Position numbers and translations under genes: made by a program. A stretch of DNA of 64,000 nucleotides from Todiramphus chloris collaris (lineage: Eukaryota > Chordata > Aves > Coraciiformes > Alcedinidae), in the NCBI GenBank assembly GCA_025345505.1, contig JANVCC010000018.1:54579656-54643655 (forward strand), read 5' to 3'. Below the pieces are notes generated by a model. That model saw only the letters and a program-made list of their open reading frames with translations. It made no database searches and was not told where the DNA came from. Below are positions 48,521-59,686 of the stretch, piece after piece; positions within the stretch are counted from its first letter, which is position 1, and every line of letters starts with the position of its first letter.

Positions 48521-48630
48521 AATCACAGAATTGCCTAGATTGGAAAATATCTTTAAGATCACCAAGTCCAATCTTTAACCTAACACTGACGAATCCTTGA
48601 ATAAACCATATCCCTAAGCATTAATACATA
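48521..48630 (-). mobile_element. Short old CR1 3'-end relic
   Basis: Plus strand AATCACAGAATTGCCTAGAT, TGGAAAATATCTTTAAGATC, ACCAAGTCCAATCTTTAACC, then ACCATATCCCTAAGCA, follows the reverse-oriented 3' UTR of an older CR1 type (TAACACTG...AAACCATATCCCTAAGC). Only about 110 bp can be followed. Confidence 0.78.
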
Positions 48631-51600
48631 CAATACTAATAAGAAAAACTCCTTGGATATATCCAACTATGAGCAGACAGATTTACATGAAAAACAAACA
48701 AATTATATTTAGGAAGCCCCCGTAAGTTAAAAAACTACTCTTTTCTCTTCTAGACATAGGTTATATTTGCATTTTTTTCAGCAAAAGGCAGATTACCTCC
48801 TGAATTTGTCAAGAATGAGTTTTCCAAGGAAGTGGTCATCCTTACTGGTATTCATTTCATTTGAGTATACCATTCTGTTCTGGAATGTCTCTTTTTTTTC
48901 CTTCTTTTCCAGGGAAGCAAGGAGTTTGGGTCTAGACTGGTAGGACTAAGCTCTTGACAGTATATGCCTAAACTATTTGCTTATACCAGGAGTTAGCCAG
49001 CTCACAAGAGCTGAGCACAATGTTGGAGGCAGCCCTGGAAAAAGCATTGGGGATGGGTAGCTTCCAGAAAGTAGTTTACAAATTACTTCTCCTAATAGCA
49101 TAGTGGTTTATAACATTGAGCATTGGGTTCCTGACTGCATTCTTGTTATTTAAAATACTTAAAAACAATAGTTAAGAAGAATGACCATAAGGTTATGGGT
49201 TAACTAGAAAAAATACATTATCATTAATCATAACAAAAGAAAATTAAACTGTTGTGACTGCCATAATCTGTGATTGTGGTAGGCAGAACTTCATGCCTTC
49301 GTGTGGTTCATTGTCAAATCACAGCCTAGCAGCTGCATAATTAAGATTAAAATTATGGAAGAAACTATTTCTACAGGATGTACCTACTGAGCATAATTCA
49401 GAAACAGAGTAAGCTATCAGAAATAACATTAGAATGCCCAAGTATATATACATCTTTAAAAAAATGAAGCGAAATGCACATTAGAAATCCCCCCCACTGT
49501 TTAGGAACCCAACTTGATGAGCTACAGGATTGTTTTCCAAAAGCTCAAATGTACATGAGGAAAAGAAGTTGCCGAGGTTCAGAAAAGGAACCTAAGATAA
49601 ACCTCTCTTGAAATGTTGTTAAGAAATGATGAGGGGAAAGGTTTAAACTGGTACCTCTCTGCATTTTTTCTCATTACCATACATGTCCAGCAGCAGAACT
49701 TCACTGACAGAATCATCCAGAACAATAATCATCACCCCTGCAATGATAGGATTGGTGACACGTGAGAAGACCTGTTTACATGAATTTGTTGTAACAAAAC
49801 ATTGGAATTACAAATAAGTTCCTTGAAATAGTCTGCTTACTCCTATTGCTATACTCCCTACAGTATCTGGTCAAGCATGATTCTGCTGGCGAGACTTGAT
49901 GACGCCTGACTTGACATAATGGTGAAAAGCCCACTGAGTTCACATACATGTTATTTGTGTGATATTAAAAAAAAAAAAAATTACAATATTAAATAAAATA
50001 AAACAAAACTAAAGATGAAAACCGGAGTAAAGAAGGAATGTTTATTTCTGTCTCAGCTCAGCCCCCAGAAAAATAAAAAAATCTCACCACATGAACTTTG
50101 CTTTTCTATTTCCTACAAATCTTGCATGGGAGCAATTAGCTTAAAGCATGTGACTGTACAGCACAATTCAAATAGCACAAAACATTGAAGCTGAGAACTA
50201 GCTCGCTATTGTCAAGCTAGGCTTGACACATGCCAAAACCTCAAAGTTAGTGTCTTGACTTTTTTTTCCTTGTCTGAGGAGGTGAGCTGCAAGAGAACCA
50301 CAGAGAATAGGAGAAATAGTGATGAGTGCACTTTCAGCAATAAGTGAATACATCCAGGGTATAGGGTTAATCAAAAAGACAATGTGTAAATTGCATTAAT
50401 TTTAATTCAGGCAAGCATAACACAGGACTATGCAATTTCAAACAAAAATTAGAAATCTCTCAAGTAGAGAAATAGCCTGCAAATCTTACACTGTACATTT
50501 TAGGACATCTGGAGATTCTTTGTTCTTTTCAATTCCCGCTTCTCTCCTAAAGATCATTATTAAAGTGTCAAATAAAAACTGCTGGCAAGCCCTAAGTATT
50601 TCATAACATTGTGCTATCTTACATGATAGTATCTTGTTAGGGTGTGAGACGACAAAAAACAATATGTGGAAAAGCATTCAAATCAGAGAAGTCAATACAA
50701 AGCAGAATAAAAGTAGGAAGAGTACTCTCTTTGCTCATTTTCAGTGTCCAGACATCACCCAAAGAAAACCACAAGAGGCTCTTTGTGCTGAACAAAGGAC
50801 CAAAGAATACCCTGGGAGGAAGGAACAATCATGAACTGAAGGGAAGAGAAACAGAAACCCAAGGAAAAAGGAAAAAAAAAAGTCCAGACCTTAATTTCTG
50901 TAACTGTTATGGTAACTTGCAAAATATGAACATCCAAGTCCTGTATTTTTTTTTTTTTTTTTAAAGGCTGCCAATCAAATTTCCACATTTGGTAAGTTTT
51001 CTAATAGTTTATATGTTTCAGCTGCTGTGTTCCACTCACTGGTCCTTTAAATCATTTCTACACCAGCGTGACTCTATTGAAACCAGCAGGGTTACAGCAT
51101 AACAGAGCAGAGAATTAGGCCCACTAGTGTGATTGCTAGTTGCTAGACTGAAGGAAAAACAACTTTGTTTGAGCTTCACATAAGTTCTTTTAATCACTGC
51201 ATGGATTGACCTAATGTAAAACACATCAGGCAATTCCTGTGCTTGGAGGACATCGAGTGAGCTGTATTTCTTTTTTCCCTAGTCCGGAGATTTACTGAAC
51301 TAGTACAACAAATAGTTTGGATATCATAACTTTCTGAAGACACTTTTATTTCCACAGATGTGATCAGCAAATTAACAGAAGTTAGAAAAAAATGGTGGGT
51401 CATCTAGTGTACCATTTCACCAGCAAATTTCATCCAGCCTTTGAGGGCAGTAACTTTCATGTCTAATTAAAGCATTTCCTGTGTTTCAGTTAAAGCATAT
51501 TTTCCCAAATGATAAACAGATCTGAAGATTTTGCAAGAAATTCACTATTTCCTCATTGGTTAACTTCATGTTTTATAAAATTATTAAAAAAAAAAATTAA

Positions 51601-53518
51601 AAATGGCTTTCTAGGAACATCAATGCAAAGAGCAAGGAAGCAAAAATAAATCTGAAAAGTATGCCACAGCACAGATAACTGTTGCATCTGCCACTAGTAG
51701 CCATTCACGTCAGTAAAATCTAGAAAACCTACAAATGGCTTTCACCCTTAGCAGGGTTTAGGCTCAAGATGACTTCTCAGGACAGCACCAGGAAGCTTCC
51801 AGAACTACAAAAAAATCACAATTCTAATACAATCCCTGAAGAGACATCTCATTCTCAGGCTAAGTAATTCTCTGCAGCTGCTCAGGCTTCATAACACCAA
51901 ATAGAAACTTGTAGTTCCCAGAATTAAGTAGTTTGCTACAGCTGCTAACAGTCATTTGTAGGAATAGCAACAGCTGAGAGATCCCCAACATTAAAATTTG
52001 TATGTAGAGGTCATATCATTACATTTCTTGACTCAAGTGTTCTTAAAAATGAGAATTTACTGTTCTATTTAACCCTCTATTTATCCTTATATATCTAAGG
52101 ACACTAATTTGCTCCCATTACACACTGACAACAGATTTTTGTGCTTTTTACTTTTCCTAGGCACTCTGTCTCCAGGTGGCAGAAAGTGCAAAGACACTGA
52201 GATTGTTTGTTTCCCAGTGCACTTCCAAAGCCCTGCAAAACATTTGAAGGGGCTGGGCTTTTTGTGTCTTTTTTTTTCTTTAGGATAGAGACTGTAAAAA
52301 GTGTTTACCTGTTTGACAAGACTATTTTCATTTCATAAATTCAGTTATAGGAAAGCTGGTTTGTTAATAGAGAACATGTGATAGAAAGATGGGAGATTAC
52401 CACCCTTCCCAATTGATCGAAACACTCACTATTAATGAACACTGACAGGTTTCTCTTCTTCAGTTGCATTTAATTATCGTTTAAAGTAATATCACAATAT
52501 CTTTTGCAGTACCCCAAAAACTCACCAGAGACTCATTAGGTTCACAGCAAACATGAAGACCTGTAGCTATGGGAGTAGTGACAAGTGGCTTAACGGGACT
52601 CATGAGACTCCCACTAAGCTGCTTAGCAAAACCTGCTCCTCAAATTCTGATGATAACCATAATGTTGCTATGCTCTGCTTTGAATGAGGTGTATGAGGCT
52701 ATATAAAACTGAGGCTAAGGTTTTGTCAGCATTAAAGCAAAAATTCTGTGAAAGGTGCTAAGTAGCTAATTCAAACAGCATGTCATAGGAACTGATGTAC
52801 CACATTAGTTTAAAGTCCCATTAAAGAAATTTGGCCTCAAATTTACCATATTTATTTAAATAAGGTGGGTCTAGGAAGGTCTAGGGAAAAAGAATTCAAG
52901 TTATTACTGGTATTTCACAAATCACTGCATGTACTCACATTTTGTGCCTGCATCATCTGCAGCATCAAAGAGCTGGGCCCCATCTTGCTACCCTCTGACA
53001 GAAATCCCACATATACAGCCACAACCATCTATTCCTGTGAAGTAATACTGGAGCCAGCGGTGGCTGGATTTTTATATTGTCAGATCTGGGAGTAGAGAAG
53101 GCCTTTGGGAACTTTTCCTGCTTTTCCTCTGCTGGTCAACCACATAAACAGCTGTAGTTGGGAAGGAGAGGCTCTGTCTCCTGGAAGATGGGTAATCATA
53201 GTGTCTTTTGGAAGCTGATTATGAAGGAACTGATTATATTGTTATGAAGGAACAAATGATCAGGCACTTTTATATTTCTGAAGCTGAGGAGCTTTGGGAA
53301 GCAGCATGGTTTAGATGAAGCTGGCTGGGGCATAAAGTGGGTGACAGTGGGAGCTTTCTATTTGCAGCAGCAAGAGATGGCAACTGCTGCCTTGGAAGGA
53401 GGCAAGGACACCCCCGCCTGTGCCTTGATGTGCAGAGCCTGAATGCCTTCTTGACTTTATGCAACCATCCTTCCTTCTCAGCTTCCACTGCCATTTCCAG
53501 TCCAGATTTTGGAGGTGA
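48631..53518. other. AT-rich non-coding DNA, nothing recognised
   Basis: Nearly 5 kb with no recognised repeat or gene. There is an A run at 49,966-49,980 and a T run at 50,947-50,963. At 53,330-53,516 a GC-richer patch is open on both strands and continues into the adjacent CR1, without independent coding support. Confidence 0.55.
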
Positions 53519-54160
53519 ATCACAAAATCACAGAACAGTTGAGGTTGGAAGAAACCTTCGGAGGTCATCTGGTCCAACCCCTCTGCCCAGGCAAGGACAC
53601 CTGCAGCTGGTTTCCTAAGGTCATGTTCATCTGGCTTCCAAGGGTGGAGACTCCACAACTTCCCTAGGCAATCTGTGTCAGTAGACACTCACCCATACAA
53701 TGAAAGTGTGTTTCCTGATATTCAGTGGGAATCTCCTGTGTTTCAGGTCATGCCCACTGCCTCTATCCCTGTCACTAGGCACCACTGAGAAGAGCCTGGC
53801 TCTGTCCTTTTTCACATCCTTCCTTCAGGTATTTATTTCTATGCATTGACGAAGTCCTCCAGAGCCTTCTCTTCTCCAAACTGAACAGTCTCAGATCTCT
53901 CAGTGTCTCCTCATATGAACAGGTTCTTCCATACCTTAATCACCTTTCTAATCTTTTGCTGTGACTCCCTCCAGTATGTCCCTTTCTCTCAAGTACTGGG
54001 GCGCCTAGGACTGCAGATGTGTCTTACCAGCACTGAGCAGGGGAGATGGATCATCTTCCTCGACCTGCTGGTGACACTCCTCCTAATGCAGGATAAGGAA
54101 GGAAATGCCAAGGGGCCTTGTCTTCACGCACAGAGAAACACTGATGTGCACATTGTTAAA
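53519..54160 (-). mobile_element. CR1 LINE, about 640 bp, moderately old
   Basis: Plus strand starts with tail complement AATCACAAAATCACAGAACA (from 53,519), then GAGGTTGGAAGAAACCTTCG, GAGGTCATCTGGTCCAACCC, a 3' UTR, and the reverse complement of the ORF2 C-terminus (CTTCTCTTCTCCAAACTGAA near 53,868, ACACTCCTCCTAATGCAGGA near 54,075). ORF2 is broken throughout. The 5' end of the copy fades at about 54,160. Confidence 0.88.
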
Positions 54161-57100
54161 AAGTCCTCTAGATTCTTCCTGAGCATTTCAGCACTTCTCA
54201 TCAAAACATCTGACAAATGACAGAGTCAAGAGCCTGAACTTCACAAAGCTGAGGCACCTTTTGTGTTCAAAAGATGACTCTCTCTGCAAAATTAGCTACA
54301 TGAATTTACTTTACTGGTAGTTCAGTAACTCATGCGCCTGATAGTATTGCTGTCCCTGATAAAACCATCCTACAGCTCAGCTTGAGTTTGGGACATTTTT
54401 TTATTGGTTTGTTTTGTTGTTTTTTTTAATTCTGAAGAACTATGAAAAAAATTGGAAGTCACATCACGAGAAATTAATAACAATTTTGGAAAATTCCTCC
54501 TCACATAACTCTTAAAGAGTCTCTGTTCTGATTTGGGACAGTGACTCAGTTCATGAATTGGAAATGTGGCATAATTTTTCTGTTTCTCAAGACTTCTGGA
54601 AAAAGAAATCACATTCAAGCACATTTCAAAAACTATGGAGTTATACTGCAAACATTTACCTGCTAATATCTTCATATATCATGGGGATGATAACCAGACA
54701 TATTTTACTAAGGATCCTTGAAAAAATCATAGAATCATAGAATTGTGTGTAACCCACAATATTCTCTAAAGGATGGAGATTAACAATAGGACATTAGTGA
54801 CTAATCGAATTTAGAGTAAAATCAATACTCCTTCACTTACTAAACAGTCTCTAAAGTTTTTGTGGGTTTTCAGTAGATGAAGATCTCACAACAGAAAATT
54901 ATGAGCATTGGATAACAAGAGAGGCCTGAGGTCCTTGTCACTAACATGGGGAGCAAAGATCCCCATGATAACCATTAGAATAATAAGGAAAAGCGGAAAG
55001 AAAAAGAAGAGATACCTTAAAGCCTTTAATACTTTTGAAAATTAGGTAATCAAACTTTGGTTGGATTAACATGCCTAAACTTTCTGGATTTAGAAATTCC
55101 AAGTGTTTTGAGATCTGCATTGTATATCGGCTTTCTAAGTAAAAATGAGCTCAGATTGCAATCTCAAAAAGAAACAAATTTGTAGAAGGCTGCGAGCCAG
55201 GTGAATGTGTTTGCACTGGTTCTTGTGATATATGTTACATTTTATACTAAAGATTAGAAAGAAACCACAGACAGATCGTGGCATGTGTAGTATCAGTTCA
55301 CAGCAGGAACTAAAGATGAAAATCTCTAGAGTCAGAGTTCATGACGAGCTCTAAGAATCCTTCCAGGTGTTTTCATGGAAATTGATACAATAGAGCACAG
55401 AGATGAAAGAGCAAATATATATGATTTTAAATCATAGCTTCAGGGCTTAAAGCTAAGCTCAGCAGGTACTAGGAGACCCAGCATGGATTTCAAAGCAAAT
55501 ATACATCTGAAGAAAGCAATTTTTCATTACAGTCATATTTTACACTTCATTCACTTTTTGTTTTCTTTTTTTTTTTTTTTTTTTATGACAGTTTTCTCTT
55601 CCTACATTATCACAATCTTTTTTTCTGCTACTTCTGGTTAAAGAAAGAAAAGGTTTCATAAAATCACAAAATGTATTTCTGCTTGTGTCTGTGGCTGCTT
55701 TATTTACTGTTTCCTGACTATGCACAGAATTCAGGCATAATTCAACTTAAAACAAGGCAAGCCAGCAGCTCATGCTCTGCATTTACTAAAGTATTAGGTA
55801 TGTAACAGCAACAGTTAATGAAAAATTTCCTATGTCAGATGTGTTCTGTGAAAAAGAGAGTGAAGAGACAAGTCCCATTTACACTTAAGACTTGCCATGG
55901 CATTCTCGAGAAAACAACATTTTGAATGGTCCAGTTCAGTGGTGATAAGAGGGCAGGAATTCTATTATATTCTCATAGCCATAGATGCAAAAATAATGCA
56001 TTCATCTGGATTTTTGAGCGAATACATACTGAATGTTTTACACGATGGCTGTTCCTAATATCTGAAGGAAGCAAGTGTAATCTGAGAGCCACTCATGACA
56101 TTTCTGACACTTCCAGACACACAACCAGATTTATACATGCAAGATTCTCCAAAAACACAATAGGCACCTTAGATGGCTGGAGAGATGACTGTCATGCTTG
56201 GGTTGGTAAGTTCTTGCTTATTCTGTGTGCAGGCAAAGATTTTATAGACAAGTATCTGGAAAAAAATATAATTATGGTTCAATTTTATTTCAGAGAGCAA
56301 TTTATTGATACTTTTGGATAACGCACTCCATGTCTTAGATCACTATAAAGACATTCAAGCTATTTGATGGCTTGCATATGGAGGGGTAGCATCTGTATAT
56401 TGTTTGTATTCCAGACCTTTGTATTACACTGAAGAGACATACAGCCTCTAGAACTGTTTACAAATAAATATACATAGTAGATTTTTAAAAGCAACATTAG
56501 CTCTTTCCTTTTCTGTTATCATTTATTTTGCCTGACTAGTTTAACACAATCCAGTCCTTTGTTCAGTTACCAGCAAAACCACTTTACAACAGCTCCCTGG
56601 AATTTATAGATTTTTCCATTCGCAAGTAAACTTTTTAAAAGTTGTTAAAAAAAACTTCAAATAATTAGTAATTGAATGTGTAAGAGAAATACTTCTTTGA
56701 AAACACACTGAGGACAGAAACTACAATTTTATTCAGACTCTCTCCTGAATTTCTGCCACCCTCCGTGCCAGAAATACAGCCACAGAGAGTAGTATCGGGC
56801 AACATCAACTTTGCAATAGGGCACATATAACAGCTTTTTCCAGTTGCAATTTTATATGAATAGAGCTCTGACATAGGGAATTTTTATTTACCCACAGGAC
56901 TCAACATAGAAACAACTTGTTGTGGTTTAGTTGAAATTTAAAGGTACTTCCACTACCATATTCTGCTTCAAATAATGGCAAGGCTATGACATACATAAAA
57001 GATTACTTGGATATAAGCAAAGAAATGCTTTATATAGAAGGCATAGAAACAAATTGATTGTCCCCAGGTGCATGCTAACTCTGTTGTGAAAACCCATAAT

Positions 57101-59156
57101 ACTACACACTGTTTAGCAAATGCATTTATCTACTGGGTACATTCCATACAGGGCTATATGAGAAATTCTAGAATAGAAGTAGAAGGCATGCTTTACTTCT
57201 AAGAGCAATAGAGCATTTTGGATGATAGGGAGAAAGACAGGAAAGAGAAAGGGAGAAAGGAAAACAGAAGATGGAAAAAAAATATGAAAATGGCTTGGTT
57301 TAGGTTCAGAAAGAAAGAAAACAAAACCAAATATACAAGCATGAACTAGTTATTTATTGTCATTATTATTGAATACCACAATATTCCACATTTCTTAAAA
57401 CCTTTCAGACAAATATTCTGAAGCGTTAAGAGACTTTCAGGAATTCATGAAGGTGAGAGGCAATTCCACTGGAAGGAAAGTTGAGTTGTATAGCAGTTAC
57501 GGGATTTATCAAGGGTCAGTGGCTGAACTGGTAGCATGTGGAAATAAAAGCATGAAGTTTCTATTCTAGCACCCTCATCTCACTAATATACTTCATATAA
57601 AAGTTTTTTCTGCTTCTCACGGACATTCTGGCAGAAGTTGAGTTACTTAATAGAGCAAAGCAGTACAATCTGCTGGTTTTTTTTTTTAAATTGCATTTGC
57701 CTGAATCACCATTATTTTTAGGAAATAACATTGAGTAAAAACCCCTGTAAAATTGTTCTTGCTTCAATGTCAGTTGGACAGATAGACACTACAGGTCCTT
57801 TAGACATGCAAACAGTTATGACCAAGCAATGTAGAATCTAACAAAATAAGAGCTATCTAAAAAGCTTTCCTTCCTCTTGTGAAACTAACTTCAATATACA
57901 TATACATAAACTTAGATGCAGATTTACATAGATATAGATCTGCTTTTACGTTCAACCTTAGTTAAATTATCATCTGTCTCCAATAAGCATGTTTCACTAA
58001 TGTCCCACTAATGATCCTCTTTATTGTCCTGAGCTGGATTTAAAAAATAAGAACAAGTTTAAGTCACACAAATGGAAGCTACTAGTGATGCCATGTAACA
58101 TGAGCACTGTTGCAGCCATATTTAACACAAAAAAACAAGGTCTCTTCAGATATAGTGCTGAGCAATCCAACCACATTAGCCATTTCTGCTGATTGCTGCT
58201 TACTGGGAACACTGGACCACAGAGTTACCCCATGAGCAAGAGAAGCTGTATTCATACACTGAGAACAGTGGATTGCTGTAGCTGGCGGAAAGAGAGTCAG
58301 TGGTACGAGTCAGGAATAAAAACCTCAAAATGCACCACATATCTTAGAAGTTCACAGAATCATCAAAACTTCTTCATGATTACGTGAGCCAGATCAGTCC
58401 CCTAATTGCCTGTGGTTTGGCTGTCATCATTTTCACATGTGCCATGATTACTTTGTAAAAAGGTTACCCATTTGAAAAGCTAACCCCTTGATTAGGAGGC
58501 AGACTTACACCACATATTATAAAAGCACATGGAAGAAACAGATTCAGTTTCTGCCCTTTCAGTGAAGTCTAAGTGGCCTTCCCTTCTTGAACTGTTCACA
58601 TTAACCAGAAAGCACAAAGAACTGTCACTTGCTCTCTGCATGTGGCCAGGGCAATCTCCAGAAATTTCTTGCAGTACATCAAAGACCTATATTGCATGTA
58701 CTAACATGTATCTGAATTTAAAAATATTAAAAAAGGTTAATTATCTTCAAGGATCATGCAGCATGGTTAATTTAAACACCCAGTGCCTGCTGGGTCCCCA
58801 TTAGAGGTTATGCCACAGTCGTGACAGATAATATTGAACTGCAATTTCCACACTCAGGACACTGGCTGAATCTAATTTGCTGTATGCTTCTACAGCAATG
58901 AACTGCCAAATTGTAGTGAGAGACTTACTTGGCATATTGATCAGGTGTACCATGAGCAGTCTTGCATTCAGCCACTGGTAATGTATGTCAGTAGACTTCA
59001 TAGTCTCAGTCTACTGTGCCTTATTGCCATTTGAATAGGTCTCATATGTGTAGTTATAATGCCTAACTGCCTTCGTAAAGTGTTTGGAGATCTACAGGAG
59101 GAAAGGCCAGGACTGCTCTGCAAAAGCAAAACACCTGTCATATGGTCACTCATGAT
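54161..59156. other. AT-rich non-coding DNA with an orphan CR1 tail and simple tracts
   Basis: No gene recognised. A long T run lies at 55,566-55,584 and a purine-rich run at about 57,229-57,290. A 131-codon ATG frame at 55,926-56,321 has no motif I know. Confidence 0.55.
54726..54744 (-). repeat. Orphan CR1-type tail (two tail units, no body)
   Basis: ATCATAGAATCATAGAATT equals the reverse complement of the CR1 tandem 3' tail, but the sequence on its inner side (GTGTGTAACCCACAATATTC) does not match a CR1 3' UTR. It may be an extremely truncated CR1 insertion, a remnant after deletion, or chance. Confidence 0.6.
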
Positions 59157-59637
59157 TACAGAATCACAGAATCACTCAGGTTGGAAAAGACCCTTGGGAT
59201 CATCATGTCCAACCATTAGCCCTTCTCTACAATTTCACCCCTAGATCATGTCCCCCAACACCACATCCAAGCGATGTTTAAACACATCCAGGGATGGTGA
59301 CTCAACCACCTCCCTGGGCAGCCGGTTCCAATATTTCACTACCCTTTCCATGAAGAATTTTTTCCTAACGTCTAGTCTAAACCTACCTTGTTTCAGTTTG
59401 AGGCCATTCCCTCTGGTTCTATCCCTAATTACCTAAGAGAAGAGACCAGCACCAGCCCCTCTACAATGTCCTTTCAGGTAGCTGTAGAGAGTGATGAGGT
59501 CTCCCCTCAGCCTCCTCTTCCTCAAACTAAACAGGCCCAGCTCCTTCAAACGATCCTAATATGATCTCTTCTCCAATCCCTTGACCAACTTTGTTGCCCT
59601 CCTCTGCACCCACTCCAATACCTCAATATTGTTTGTG
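59157..59637 (-). mobile_element. CR1 LINE, about 480 bp
   Basis: Plus strand starts with tail complement TTACAGAATCACAGAATCAC, then AGGTTGGAAAAGACCCTTGG, GATCATCATGTCCAACCATT, a 3' UTR of the 'CATGTCCCCCAACACCACAT' type, and the reverse complement of the ORF2 C-terminus (ACCTCCCTGGGCAGCCGGTT, AGGTCTCCCCTCAGCCTCCT). The 3' UTR differs from the other copies, so this is another CR1 subfamily. It breaks off at its 5' end at about 59,637, exactly where a local 34-bp duplication begins. Confidence 0.94.
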
Positions 59638-59686
59638 GACAAGTTCTATGACAGGTTCAATATTGCAGGGGACAAGTTCTATGACA
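59623..59686 (+). repeat. Near-tandem duplication of about 34 bp at a CR1 edge
   Basis: TCAATATTG...GGACAAGTTCTATGACA occurs at 59,623-59,653 and again at 59,657-59,686, with one base fewer and a few changes in the middle. The first copy overlaps the 5' end of the reverse CR1; the second lies just outside it. Confidence 0.9.

Noticed and set aside
53311..53688. 125-codon minus-strand frame
   Set aside because: Much of it is antisense or out-of-frame CR1 sequence (from 53,519), so it is not an independent gene.
55926..56321. 131-codon ATG frame
   Set aside because: No homologous family recognised; length is within chance expectation for the window.
58352..58365. CACAGAATCATC resembling a CR1 tail
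   Set aside because: Only a dozen bases match and there is no second tail unit or adjoining 3' UTR.
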